From Haloarcula hispanica ATCC 33960 (GTDB taxonomy: Archaea > Halobacteriota > Halobacteria > Halobacteriales > Haloarculaceae): a stretch of 64,000 nt of DNA. The position numbers and the translations under genes are program-made. Of the stretch, positions 46,435 to 54,869 are shown piece by piece; position 1 is the stretch's first letter, and every line of letters begins with the position of its first letter. The notes under the pieces were generated by a model. The model was not told where the DNA came from. It searched no databases and saw nothing but the letters and a program-made list of their open reading frames with translations. The stretch spans positions 620,001 through 684,000 of the forward strand of contig NC_015948.1 in assembly GCF_000223905.1 (NCBI RefSeq). The letters run 5' to 3'.

Positions 46435-46599
46435 ATGGCTGGGAGCTACCACGTCGTCTGCCATGAGTGTGCGTTCGAGGGACTGTACGAAGACTCGTCG
46501 GTCGCGGAGGGCCAGCGGGACGCACACGCTTCATCCAGCGGGCATCGGATGAGCCTGCGTGACATCTCGAGCCAGGAAGCACCTGGTCTGTCGCAGTAG
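46435..46599 (+). CDS. small CxxC protein, 54 residues
   Basis: An open frame from ATG at 46435 to TAG at 46597-46599, starting MAGSYHVVCHECAFEGLYED. The motif C-x-x-C at residues 9 and 12 with later RDAHASSSGHRMSL (two His) fits a zinc-finger-like fold of the kind found in many tiny haloarchaeal proteins. A TATA-like tgtatataat is about 55 bases upstream. Function unknown. Confidence 0.65.
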   Translation: MAGSYHVVCHECAFEGLYEDSSVAEGQRDAHASSSGHRMSLRDISSQEAPGLSQ

Positions 46600-46727
46600 C
46601 GGGACCGTTAGCGTTTTGCGCTCGCTTGCCTGATGCCGAGACATGCAGCCACGTTGTTTCGTCGGTACTCCCGGGGGAGGTCCCATCGTGACGCACCGTT
46701 CGAGCGGGCGCGACGGGGTGCGTGCCG

Positions 46728-47048
46728 ATGGCTGACGACGAGTCCGGCTACGTCCACCGTCCCGACACGGAGCCACAGTCCGCAAACGCCCCATCTGCGG
46801 ACAGTGAGACGGGTACGGAAGCCGCCGACGGTCCCGAGTTCGGGACGAGCGGCTGGATTCTGGTCGGGATGATCGGCGTGGCGTTCCTGTTCGTCCCCGG
46901 CGCAATTTTGCTTTTGCCGTCCGCACAGGGCGTCATCAGCAGTTTCGGGCTCACGCTCCGGGACGCATATCTCACACTCCCGCTCGTTCCGGCGTTCGTA
47001 CTTGGTGCCCTCGCCGTGTGGTCCGCGGTTCGCTCGCAGTCGAAGTGA
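46728..47048 (+). CDS. haloarchaeal two-helix membrane protein
   Basis: A 106-residue protein with a hydrophilic N-terminal half (MADDESGYVHRPDTEPQSA) and two hydrophobic helices (about 47-68 and 80-99) separated by a short loop. Homologues of this style are usually annotated as hypothetical. The sensor-kinase gene starts about 40 bases downstream on the same strand, so they may be co-transcribed. Confidence 0.6.
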   Translation: MADDESGYVHRPDTEPQSANAPSADSETGTEAADGPEFGTSGWILVGMIGVAFLFVPGAILLLPSAQGVISSFGLTLRDAYLTLPLVPAFVLGALAVWSAVRSQSK

Positions 47049-47090
47049 CCGAGAATAGTTATATCAGGGACGCCATTACTACGCTACTGA

Positions 47091-48830
47091 ATGGTCCTGT
47101 CGCCGCTTACTGTCGTTTTATTGTCGGGTGTCGTCGGTATGGGCGTCGCCTTTCTGGTGTGGCTCCATCGGGACCGGCCGGGCGCAGGACCGCTGGCAGT
47201 GTTCGTCGTTGCGGCGAGCCTCTGGGCCGTGACGTACGGTATCGAGCTCGCTGTGCCGGGATTGGCCACCATGGAGCGACTCGTCCAGGTGCAGCTGACG
47301 CTCTCGGTAATCATCCCTGTCGCGTGGCTCGTGACGGTTATCGAGTACACGGGGCATCCACACTGGCTCACCCAACGCCGAACAGCGCTGTTGCTCGTCG
47401 AACCGGCGGTGTTTGTCACGCTCGTGTGGTCGAATCACGCCCACGAACTCATCTGGTCCGGTCATGGGACACAATCCGTCTCCGCATCGTCGGTGGCGCT
47501 CGCTCCCGCGTACGAAGTCATGTACTGGGGGCACATGTCCTACATACTGCTGTTGATTCTCGCCGGCGGTGTCCTCCTGTTGCGGATGCTGTTCCGGTCG
47601 AACCAGGTGTTTCAGGGCCAGGGGATCGCACTGTTGCTCGCCATCGCCGTCCCGACGGTCGTCCAGTCGCTGTTCGTGCTCGGTGCGCTACCGACTCCGT
47701 TCAACCCAACAAGTCTCGGGTACGTCGCCTCGGGGGCGGTCCTCTCAGTCGCCATCCTCCGCGGGCAACTGCTCGACGTGGCACCGGTGACCCGGGAACT
47801 GGGCCGGGAAGCGATCTTCACCGAAATGGACGACCTGGTCATCATCGTCGACGACGAGCGCCGCATTGTCGATGTCAACGCGGCTGCTACGGCGCTGTTC
47901 GACGGCGACCAGGACGCGCTGTTGGGCCGTTCGCTACCACAGGTGTTACCAGCACTCGCCGAGGCGGTTCCCGGTCCCGGCGAGCGAACGCAGACCGAGA
48001 CGACCCTCGAACACGAGGGCAGCGTCCGGTACTACGACGTACGCGTGATACCGCTGTACCGCGCGTACGGCGTCGTCTCGGGCCACCTCATCAGCCTCCG
48101 AGATATCACGGAGCGGCGACAACGGGAACAGCGACTGGACGTACTCAACCGCTTGCTCCGGCACGATATCCGAAACGAGATGAACGTCGTCAAGGGGAAC
48201 GCGGACCTGCTCCGGGACACGGCCGACGCCGACGAACGCGAGCGACTCGACCGTATTATCAGCACAGTCGACGACATCGTCGACCGCAGTAACAAGATCG
48301 GCCGAGTTACCGAGGCCCTGGAGACCGAACAGCACAGCCCGACAGCGCTCCAGAGGCTGCTGGAATCGGTCGTGAGCGATGCTCGGGACCGCCGCCCCGA
48401 CGTGGCGATCACGCTCACCTGCGAGGATGATCTCTGGATACAGGGCGGTCCGTCGATCCTCATCGCACTAGAGGAACTGGTCGAGAACGCCGTCGAACAT
48501 CAGGCGACCGATGGGGGTCCTGTCGAAGTCGAGATTACGGCGACGCGGACCGACGGAACGCCGGGCGTCCGCGTGGCCGTTCACGACAACGGTCCCGGTA
48601 TCACCGACCACGAGCGCGAGGTCATCCGCTCGGGAACCGAAACGCCGCTCAAACATGGCTCCGGCGTCGGGCTCTGGCTCGTCAACTGGATCGTCCGAAA
48701 CCTCGGCGGCCGGATGTCGTTCCCCGATACGGCCGAGCCGGGAACGACTGTGGAACTGCAACTGCCGGCGGCTGAGCCCGCCCACGCGACAGACGAGCCA
48801 GCGACGGCCGGAAGCGAGAACGCTGACTGA
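47091..48830 (+). CDS. membrane sensor histidine kinase (7TM-PAS-HisKA-HATPase)
   Basis: A 579-residue kinase. Seven hydrophobic segments span residues 1-225, then a PAS domain (about 232-345, LVIIVDDERRIVDVNAAATALF to LISLRDITERRQRE). The HisKA helix has the phospho-acceptor LLRHDIRNEMNVVKG near residue 360. The ATPase has a good N-box (EELVENAVEH), G1 (VHDNGPGI) and G2 (GSGVGLWL), so it looks catalytically complete, unlike the kinase at 11171. No response regulator is adjacent. Confidence 0.9.
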   Translation: MVLSPLTVVLLSGVVGMGVAFLVWLHRDRPGAGPLAVFVVAASLWAVTYGIELAVPGLATMERLVQVQLTLSVIIPVAWLVTVIEYTGHPHWLTQRRTALLLVEPAVFVTLVWSNHAHELIWSGHGTQSVSASSVALAPAYEVMYWGHMSYILLLILAGGVLLLRMLFRSNQVFQGQGIALLLAIAVPTVVQSLFVLGALPTPFNPTSLGYVASGAVLSVAILRGQLLDVAPVTRELGREAIFTEMDDLVIIVDDERRIVDVNAAATALFDGDQDALLGRSLPQVLPALAEAVPGPGERTQTETTLEHEGSVRYYDVRVIPLYRAYGVVSGHLISLRDITERRQREQRLDVLNRLLRHDIRNEMNVVKGNADLLRDTADADERERLDRIISTVDDIVDRSNKIGRVTEALETEQHSPTALQRLLESVVSDARDRRPDVAITLTCEDDLWIQGGPSILIALEELVENAVEHQATDGGPVEVEITATRTDGTPGVRVAVHDNGPGITDHEREVIRSGTETPLKHGSGVGLWLVNWIVRNLGGRMSFPDTAEPGTTVELQLPAAEPAHATDEPATAGSENAD

Positions 48831-48840
48831 TCGCGGCTGC

Positions 48841-49539
48841 CTACCACTCGATTTCGGCCCTATCGCGCCAGAACCGCCCGCTCGGTGCATCGGGTCGGAA
48901 GCGAGCGAGCCAGACTGGCGTCTCAGCCCCCTTTTCGGGCGTCCGTGGAGCGCTCCCCTCGGTCATGTCCGTCTGGACGTAGCCCGGGCACACCGAGTTG
49001 GCGATGAGGCCGTCGGCCGCGTACTCGCCGTCGAGGTACTTCGTCAGTCCGTTGACGCCCGTCTTCGAGATGCGGTAGGCCGGCGTGCCGCCCGACTGGC
49101 TCTCGGTGATGGCTCCCAGCCCGGAGGCCATGGTGACGACACGGCCGCCCTCCTCGGCCAGCAACAGCGGGAGGGCGTACTTCGTCATGAGGACCGCCCC
49201 CCGGAGGTTCGTGTCGAGGGTGTGGTCGATAACATCTGTCGGCATCTCGTCGAGCGGCTCCCGTGAGTCCATCACGCCGGCGTTGTTGACCAGCACGTCG
49301 AGCCGTCCCTGCTCACGCTCGATGCGGTCGACCGCGGCGACCATCCCGTCGTCGTCGGTCACGTCGAGTTCGATGGCATGGCGGTCCGTAGCCGCGATGT
49401 CGCCGGTATCGCGAGCGCCGGCATACACCGTTGCGTCGAGGTCGACCAGCCCGTCGGCGATTGCCTTCCCGATGCCCCGCGTGGCTCCGGTGACGAGTAC
49501 GATCTGACCGTCGAGAGAGTCGTACAGCGGAACGTCCAT
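48841..49539 (-). CDS. short-chain dehydrogenase/reductase (SDR)
   Basis: A 232-residue classical SDR. The cofactor motif is VTGATRGIGKAIA, the NNAG motif LVNNAGVMD, and the catalytic YRISK near residue 155 after a SGL-type serine region. A basic or acidic residue for NADP versus NAD choice is unclear (ARDTGD). Substrate unknown. The end of the protein, WLARFRPDAPSGRFWRDR, is typical of carbonyl-reductase-like SDRs. Confidence 0.9.
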   Translation of the reverse strand: MDVPLYDSLDGQIVLVTGATRGIGKAIADGLVDLDATVYAGARDTGDIAATDRHAIELDVTDDDGMVAAVDRIEREQGRLDVLVNNAGVMDSREPLDEMPTDVIDHTLDTNLRGAVLMTKYALPLLLAEEGGRVVTMASGLGAITESQSGGTPAYRISKTGVNGLTKYLDGEYAADGLIANSVCPGYVQTDMTEGSAPRTPEKGAETPVWLARFRPDAPSGRFWRDRAEIEW

Positions 49540-49630
49540 ACCCGGGGTTGGGTGGCCGGGCCGAAAAGGAAACGGGTCGGGGCGGCGTCACTGCGATGCC
49601 TGCCGCCCGCGCTGATGCTGACCGTCGGCG

Positions 49631-50194
49631 TTACCGTTCCTCGTCCCGGCGCATCGCGATCTCGAACCAGGGACAGAGGCGGAGCTGGCGGTAGTACTCG
49701 GGATGTTCACGCAGTCGCTCGTAGGGGACCCACATGAGGCCGTCGACCTCTTCGGGGTTCGGTTCCAGCGAGGTGTCGTGGAGCGTGGCCTGCAGCACCG
49801 CACACACTTCCCATTCGAGGCCGGCGTTCTCGTAGTAGCGCTTGTACTCGAACCGGTCGGTCACGCGGAGGTTCTGGTACTGCGAGGGGTCGATACCCAG
49901 TTCCTCCTCGAGTCGTTCCTCGGTGGCTTCGACCTGTGTCTGGCCCTCAACTGGGTGGGAGGCGACGGTGCCGTCCCAGTGGGTGTCCCAGAGGCGTTTG
50001 TTCGCCGCGCGCTGGGCGAGCAGAATCCGATCGTTCTCGTCGAACAGCAGGGCAGTGAACGCGCGGTGGCGAACCCCCTCGCCGGTGTGGGCGTCGAGCC
50101 GATTGACCAGCCCCTCCTCGTTGTCGTCGGCGTCCACCGCGATGACCTCCTGTCGGGCGTTTTCGTGCGTCTCGTCGACCGCGTCGGAACTCAT
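49631..50194 (-). CDS. idi: type 1 isopentenyl-diphosphate isomerase homologue
   Basis: A 187-residue Nudix-fold protein with the Idi-1 layout: RHRAFTALLFDENDRILLAQRA, the Nudix-like helix EGQTQVEATEERLEEELGI, and the catalytic Glu in WEVCAV (E129). The position of the catalytic Cys in bacterial and eukaryotic enzymes (TNSVCGHP) is Ala78 here (DGTVASHP). It would make DMAPP from IPP for archaeal lipid and carotenoid synthesis if active. Activity, or use of another residue, is uncertain. Confidence 0.85.
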   Translation of the reverse strand: MSSDAVDETHENARQEVIAVDADDNEEGLVNRLDAHTGEGVRHRAFTALLFDENDRILLAQRAANKRLWDTHWDGTVASHPVEGQTQVEATEERLEEELGIDPSQYQNLRVTDRFEYKRYYENAGLEWEVCAVLQATLHDTSLEPNPEEVDGLMWVPYERLREHPEYYRQLRLCPWFEIAMRRDEER

Positions 50195-50241
50195 ATGTCG
50201 TACCTCTCACAGAGGCGCGTATTACGCGCTTCGACTTCCCC

Positions 50242-50877
50242 TCACCGCGCGGGGAGGTCCGAGACGAACTGTTTCAGGATCTGCTCCTCCGCGCGGTGGA
50301 GGGTTTCACTGCAGGTCGACTTCGCGATACCGACGCGGTCCGCCAGTTCCGTTAGCGAGCACTCCCGCGGCGTGTCGTAATAGCCCGCGTCGATGGCCTC
50401 CTGTACCAGTTCCAGTTGGCTCTCGGTGAGCACCTGCTCGGTTTCGAGGTGTTGCTGGATGCGGTCGACGCTGAAGGAGATGCCGAACTCCTCCAGTTGC
50501 TCGCCGAGTTCGGAGAGCCGCTCCTGTGGCGCTGATATCTCCCAGACGGCCTCGCCGTTGGACAGGGTGAACGGCATCTCAAGCGGGACGCCCGAGCCCT
50601 GGACTGGGAAGAGCAGGAGCGGCATCGACGTCTCGAACTGAATCAGCGCGCTGTCGTCCCGGTGTGAAAGTATCTCAAGGGTCGTGACCGATTCCCGGTT
50701 CTCGATATCACGGAGAACCGCTGGGAGGTCGTCCGATGTGATCTCCGCGAGCCCGACACCGGAGTCCTCGCCGGGGAGCGCAGACAGGATGCGAAACGTC
50801 GCGTCGTCGTACGCTCGCGAGATGTCGCCGATCCAGATCTCATCCGGAATCGTGAGCGTGAGTTCAGCGTGTGGCAT
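50242..50877 (-). CDS. Bat/HTH-10 family transcriptional regulator
   Basis: A 211-residue regulator. The N-terminal domain (1-150) begins MPHAELTLTIPDEIWIGDIS, a common start of HTH-10 proteins. The DNA-binding domain is LTESQLELVQEAIDAGYYDTPRECSLTELADRVGIAKSTCSETLHRAEEQIL. I start at the ATG at 50875-50877 because the codons upstream contain two palindromic operator-like sites. It is divergent from the SRPBCC and CGCGG-peptide genes and may control them. Confidence 0.85.
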   Translation of the reverse strand: MPHAELTLTIPDEIWIGDISRAYDDATFRILSALPGEDSGVGLAEITSDDLPAVLRDIENRESVTTLEILSHRDDSALIQFETSMPLLLFPVQGSGVPLEMPFTLSNGEAVWEISAPQERLSELGEQLEEFGISFSVDRIQQHLETEQVLTESQLELVQEAIDAGYYDTPRECSLTELADRVGIAKSTCSETLHRAEEQILKQFVSDLPAR

Positions 50878-50886
50878 TGGTGTATC

Positions 50887-50898
50887 CGAATATATTCG
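50887..50898. promoter_or_regulatory. CGAA-N4-TTCG palindrome, site 1
   Basis: Perfect palindrome CGAATATATTCG ten bases upstream of the regulator start at 50877. Its half-sites match the inverted repeat CGAA-N4-TTCG that, as I recall, is recognised by NarO/DmsR-type regulators of anaerobic genes in Haloferax. Confidence 0.55.
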
Positions 50899-50921
50899 CC
50901 CGACCCCCGCGTCCGTAATCC

Positions 50922-50933
50922 CGAACATGTTCG
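50922..50933. promoter_or_regulatory. CGAA-N4-TTCG palindrome, site 2
   Basis: Perfect palindrome CGAACATGTTCG, 35 bases from site 1 (start to start), in the divergent promoter region of the HTH-10 regulator and the SRPBCC gene. Confidence 0.55.
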
Positions 50934-51016
50934 CATAGTCGTGATGGGGATAAGAAACTTGGGGAGTGGTGTCACACACTATCACCACGAGATCAGGTCG
51001 CGCAAAACCATTGAGC

Positions 51017-51028
51017 CGAACATCTCCG
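51017..51028. promoter_or_regulatory. CGAA-N4-TCCG near-palindrome, site 3
   Basis: CGAACATCTCCG, one mismatch from the consensus, 43 bases before the SRPBCC start chosen here. Shares its left half and spacer with site 4. Confidence 0.4.
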
Positions 51029-51070
51029 GGTATGGCGAACGCTTATTCCGCCGGCCGCTGGCCGTCCGGT

Positions 51071-51484
51071 ATGGAACGCGTCTCGCTGACTCGGACGGTC
51101 CCAGCCGACCCAGAGACAGTCACCGACCTGATAACTGACGTGGAGCCGTTTATGCTTGCGGCAGGGTTCGACGAGGTGACACTCGACGGGGACGACCTCG
51201 GCATCACGAACCGCGTCGGACTCTTCGAAATCGAACTGGACCTCGAAATCGTCGAAACTGACGCAGTGCTGCGGTACGAGCAACGGCAGGGCATCTTCGA
51301 GTCAATGATGACGGAGTACACGGTCGAGGCCGTCGACGGCGGGACTGAAGTCACGGCGACGACGGAGTACAGCGCGCTCGACCTCCCGGTGCTCGGCGAG
51401 ATGATCGATTCGACCGTTATCTCACGACAGCGCAAGAAGGAACTGAACAAGCAGTTCGACTGGCTGGTCGAACGGGTGTCGTAG
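51071..51484 (+). CDS. SRPBCC-family (START-like) protein
   Basis: A 137-residue START/polyketide-cyclase-like protein starting MERVSLTRTVPADPETVTDLI. The conserved helix-grip features are the N-terminal strand, the PADPETV loop, and the C-terminal helix VISRQRKKELNKQFDWLVERV. SRPBCC proteins bind hydrophobic ligands such as lipids or haems. An earlier in-frame ATG at 51032 would add 13 residues but overlaps the promoter area. It lies between the divergent HTH regulator and the CGCGG-peptide gene. Confidence 0.75.
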   Translation: MERVSLTRTVPADPETVTDLITDVEPFMLAAGFDEVTLDGDDLGITNRVGLFEIELDLEIVETDAVLRYEQRQGIFESMMTEYTVEAVDGGTEVTATTEYSALDLPVLGEMIDSTVISRQRKKELNKQFDWLVERVS

Positions 51485-51546
51485 CAATACGTGTGATAAA
51501 GTCGCTCAGACGAATTCCTCTCTGCAATCCGTTGTATATAATAACC

Positions 51547-51558
51547 CGAACATCTTCG
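51547..51558. promoter_or_regulatory. CGAA-N4-TTCG palindrome, site 4, upstream of the CGCGG gene
   Basis: CGAACATCTTCG lies inside a longer palindrome CCCGAACATCTTCGGG, just 38 bases before the CGCGG-peptide start. The TATA-like tatataat at 51534-51541 precedes it, so the site would fall between TATA box and transcript start, a position suiting repression, or the promoter arrangement may be different. Confidence 0.5.
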
Positions 51559-51596
51559 GGATAGGACCGAGGGACGCCCGCCGTCAACCGGTACAT

Positions 51597-51902
51597 ATGA
51601 GCCATTCCCACGAGGACGTGCCTCCGGTTACAACCGAGGTTCACGACAACTCCTGGTCGGCGAACCTGGAGACGCCTGCACACGCCGAAGACCCCGACGT
51701 GGTCGTCGAACAGGCCATCGACGCCGTCGAGATGACGACGGCGGGGAACCACGTCAATCTGGTGAGCCACGCCGACCACGGCCACCCGGAAACCTACCTG
51801 TTCGATGCGCTGGCGGAGGCGTTCGGCGAGACCATTTCAGTGGAGTACGTCCAGCAGTGTGGCTGTGGGGGCCACGTCACCCGCGTCCACCGGGAGGCAT
51901 AG
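51597..51902 (+). CDS. CGCGG family putative rSAM-modified peptide (RiPP precursor-like)
   Basis: A 101-residue acidic protein opening MSHSHEDVPPVTTEVHDNSW and ending with VQQCGCGGHVTRVHREA, the Cys-Gly-Cys-Gly-Gly motif at residues 88-92 that names the family. Its length and Cys/Gly-rich C-terminal core suit a modified-peptide precursor or carrier. The radical SAM/SPASM gene follows immediately at 51903 with no gap, so they are almost certainly co-expressed. The modification and the final product are unknown. Confidence 0.8.
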   Translation: MSHSHEDVPPVTTEVHDNSWSANLETPAHAEDPDVVVEQAIDAVEMTTAGNHVNLVSHADHGHPETYLFDALAEAFGETISVEYVQQCGCGGHVTRVHREA

Positions 51903-52976
51903 ATGCGGGGGAAACTCGACCTCGACGAGCAGCCGCTCGTGCTGATCTGGGAGGTGACGCAGGCCTGTGAACTTGCGTGTAAACACTGCCGGGCCGACGC
52001 CCAGCCGCGCCGCCACCCCGACGAGCTATCGACGGCGGAGGGGAAGGCACTGCTGGACCAGGCCCGCGACTTCGGCGACGGCCAGCTGGTCGTCCTCTCG
52101 GGCGGGGACCCGCTCGCCCGCGAGGACCTCCCGGAACTCATCGACTACGGGACCGAGCAGGGCCTCCGGATGACGCTGACTCCAAGCGGGACGAACTCGA
52201 TCACGCGGGACCGACTGGCCGAACTCGACGACGCCGGACTCCGGCGGCTGGCCCTGTCCATCGACGGCGGCGACAGCGAATCTCACGACACCTTCCGGGG
52301 CGAATCCGGGAGCTTCGAGGCGACGATGGCAGCGGCCGAGGCGGCCCGCAACCTCGATATCCCGTTGCAGATCAACACCACCGTCTGCGCCGAGACGGTC
52401 GAGCAACTGCCGGCGATCCGGGACCTCGTCGCAGACCTCGATGCGGTGCTGTGGTCGGTGTTCTTCCTCGTCCCGGTCGGCCGCGGGCGGGTGCTGACGC
52501 CGATTGCCCCCGAGCGGGCGGAGCGCGTGCTGTCGTGGCTCCACGAGGTCAGCGAGGAGGCATCGTTCGGCCTCAAGACGACCGAAGCACCCCATTACCG
52601 GCGCGTCGCGATTCAGAACCAGGAGGACGGTGCCGGCGGGCTCAACCGCCGGATGGGTATACGCGCCGGCAAGGGCTTTGCCTTCGTGAGCCACACCGGC
52701 GAGGTGTTCCCCTCCGGGTTCCTTCCGAAATCGGCGGGCAGCGTTCGAGAGGAAAGCGTCGTGGACATTTACCGGGACTCACCGCTGTTCCAGCAGCTCA
52801 GGGACGACGACGCGCTGACAGGCAAGTGCGGGGCCTGCCGGTACCGAACAGTCTGTGGCGGCAGTCGGTCGCGAGCGTACGCGACGACGGGGGACCCGCT
52901 GGCGGCGGACCCCCTCTGTGATTATCAGCCGGATGGGTTCGAGGGGTCGGTTCCCGATCAGCACCCAGCAGATTGA
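51903..52976 (+). CDS. radical SAM/SPASM maturase paired with the CGCGG peptide
   Basis: A 357-residue radical SAM protein. The 4Fe-4S motif C22-x3-C26-x2-C29 (QACELACKHC) is intact. The C-terminal SPASM-like cluster region has C309, C312, C318 and C339 (CGACRYRTVCGG through DPLCDY). The enzyme belongs to the PqqE/haem-biosynthesis-related SPASM family. It shares no spacing with the upstream CGCGG gene, indicating it modifies that peptide. The chemistry (C-C, C-S thioether or other crosslink) is not deducible. Confidence 0.9.
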   Translation: MRGKLDLDEQPLVLIWEVTQACELACKHCRADAQPRRHPDELSTAEGKALLDQARDFGDGQLVVLSGGDPLAREDLPELIDYGTEQGLRMTLTPSGTNSITRDRLAELDDAGLRRLALSIDGGDSESHDTFRGESGSFEATMAAAEAARNLDIPLQINTTVCAETVEQLPAIRDLVADLDAVLWSVFFLVPVGRGRVLTPIAPERAERVLSWLHEVSEEASFGLKTTEAPHYRRVAIQNQEDGAGGLNRRMGIRAGKGFAFVSHTGEVFPSGFLPKSAGSVREESVVDIYRDSPLFQQLRDDDALTGKCGACRYRTVCGGSRSRAYATTGDPLAADPLCDYQPDGFEGSVPDQHPAD

Positions 52977-53041
52977 GGGGGTTTTTCACTCCGTGGGAAC
53001 GCGCCTCGCCCGTTTTGTAATGTGGTGTCACAGTAACTCAT

Positions 53042-53689
53042 ATGAGCGACTCCGGCATTAGAGTGGAGCTGTCGGTCGACACCCCTGGGGCCTGTCCGGT
53101 GGCGAGCGTCTCGGACGAGGCGGGCGCGGCCGTGACCGACGTCGCCCGAAGCAGCCCAGATGAAGACGGGCAAGTCATCGAAGAGTTCACCGCGACGGGC
53201 ACTGACGAAGGGGCAATCGAGGCCCGGGAGGACATGGACAAGGTGTTCGCGACGGGCAACGGCTCCCGCTACCAGTTCTCACGGTCGCGAACTGAGTGCG
53301 TCTGCGAGGCGGTCGAAACATACGACTGTCCGGTCGCTGATATCCGCGCCGAGGGCGGACAGCTCCACCTGACCTTCCACGCTCCCGATGTCGACCGGGT
53401 GCGCGCTATCGTGACACGGCTGAAAGAACTGTACGACGGCGTCTCGCTCCGGTCGATGCGGCGGAACGGCGACGTTGACCCGGTGGACTCGATCCTCGTC
53501 GACCGAAGTAAACTCACCGACCGGCAACAGGAGGTACTCGAAACCGCCGTCGAGATGGGGTACTTCGAGTATCCGAAAGGGGCCAACGCCGGTGACGTGG
53601 CGTCGGAACTGGATATCTCCGTCTCGACGTTCGCTGAACACCTCGCAGCCGCCCAGACGAAACTGCTCGACAGTATCATCGCGGAGTAG
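53042..53689 (+). CDS. NarO/DmsR-like HTH-10 regulator with Cys motif
   Basis: A 215-residue regulator. Residues C18, C86, C88 and C96 form C-X67-C-X-C-X7-C, matching the C-Xn-C-X-C-X7-C pattern I recall for NarO and DmsR of Haloferax, which act in anaerobic gene control. The C-terminal HTH-10 domain is LTDRQQEVLETAVEMGYFEYPK then VASELDISVSTFAEHLAAAQTKLL. The Cys cluster suggests Fe-S or redox sensing (inference). It sits 65 bases after the radical SAM gene on the same strand. Confidence 0.85.
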   Translation: MSDSGIRVELSVDTPGACPVASVSDEAGAAVTDVARSSPDEDGQVIEEFTATGTDEGAIEAREDMDKVFATGNGSRYQFSRSRTECVCEAVETYDCPVADIRAEGGQLHLTFHAPDVDRVRAIVTRLKELYDGVSLRSMRRNGDVDPVDSILVDRSKLTDRQQEVLETAVEMGYFEYPKGANAGDVASELDISVSTFAEHLAAAQTKLLDSIIAE

Positions 53690-53707
53690 GCCCACAGCGC
53701 GTCGCTA

Positions 53708-54868
53708 CTACTGCCATCGACGGGCGAACGCCGCTAACAGGAGATACGTATAGAGAAGTGCACCGAGAGCTCCAGCCGCTGTGCCGACCGATATTATCCA
53801 GCCGAACCGACCGATAAGACCGAGTAGCTGAACGCCGAGCCCACCACCGAGCAGTCCAATCGTCACCAGCGCTGTCCGGTCGTTCGCGTAGGGCCAGACG
53901 CCGACCGCCGGTGGGTAGAACTGGAACGCCGCCCCGACCACGGTGAGTCCGAGAAAGCCCGCCAGCATCGCCCGATAGTGTGCGCTGACCAGCGCCGGGC
54001 TCCGACCGGTTGCGGCGATAGTCAGTCCGAGTCCGATACCGACGACTCCGGCCACGACCGCCACCAGCACCACGTAGAACCCGACGCGACGGCGCTCCGA
54101 CCGCAGGAAGAGCCCGATATACGACAGCGCAAAGCCCACGACTGCGATTGCTTCCATGATGCCACCGATGAGGAGGAGTCGACGGTCGAACAGTCCGAAG
54201 CCCAGCAGCGCGGGACCGACAGCGCCGGCAACGATGACAACCGTAACGACCGGTCGCGGCGCTTCAGCGACCAGAAACCGGGGAAACAGGCGGAAGCCGA
54301 CACCGAAGACGAACAGCGCGGCCGTCCCCGCAGCGAGCAAGTGCGACAGTTGCTGGGGGAGCATCGACTCGAAGCCGGCAGTGGTAGCGAGCGCGCCACC
54401 GGCTGCGAGTGCGAGGTAGCCGAGCGCTATCGGGACCGCGACGTTGGCGGTTCGGTCGACCGGCTCCCGATGGGCGTTTGGACCGCCGGTCCCAGTCGCT
54501 GCACCGGTGACGTTGTCGCGAATCGTCCACCCCAGCGTGCCGAGGAACACCGCGACGCCGCCTGCCCAGAGCGTGGTTCCGACGGGCTGGAGCCACGGTG
54601 GACCGAGCGGCGCGAGCGCTAGCCCTGCTGTACCGAGGACGGACAGCGGGAACTGCACGGCCGGCCCCCGATCCCACGCGAGGTCCCGGTTGAAGTACGA
54701 CGGTACGAGCGCGTAGGCCTTTCCGAACAGGACGTGCAGGACGAACCCGTGCAGGCCGAGCGTGACGACGACGCGGCGGGGCGCGGCGACCGCCATCGCG
54801 GCGTGGAGGCCGACGAAAAACAGCGCGCTGGCGGTGACGAACCACCGCGAGACGCGCTCGGGACGCAT
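53708..54868 (-). CDS. polytopic membrane protein with three His/Pro repeats (NnrS/haem-copper-oxidase-like)
   Basis: A 386-residue membrane protein with eleven to twelve hydrophobic segments. Three internal repeats have the form H-containing helix followed by F/G and Pro: GLHGFVLHVLFGKAYALVPSYF, QQLSHLLAAGTAALFVFGVGFRLFPRF, and SAHYRAMLAGFLGLTVVGAAFQFYPP. The pattern recalls haem-binding helices of NnrS or cytochrome oxidase subunit I, but no certain family. It converges with the NarO-like gene, and its start overlaps the DUF2249 gene region, so both are on one transcript. Confidence 0.7.
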   Translation of the reverse strand: MRPERVSRWFVTASALFFVGLHAAMAVAAPRRVVVTLGLHGFVLHVLFGKAYALVPSYFNRDLAWDRGPAVQFPLSVLGTAGLALAPLGPPWLQPVGTTLWAGGVAVFLGTLGWTIRDNVTGAATGTGGPNAHREPVDRTANVAVPIALGYLALAAGGALATTAGFESMLPQQLSHLLAAGTAALFVFGVGFRLFPRFLVAEAPRPVVTVVIVAGAVGPALLGFGLFDRRLLLIGGIMEAIAVVGFALSYIGLFLRSERRRVGFYVVLVAVVAGVVGIGLGLTIAATGRSPALVSAHYRAMLAGFLGLTVVGAAFQFYPPAVGVWPYANDRTALVTIGLLGGGLGVQLLGLIGRFGWIISVGTAAGALGALLYTYLLLAAFARRWQ

Positions 54869-54869
54869 C

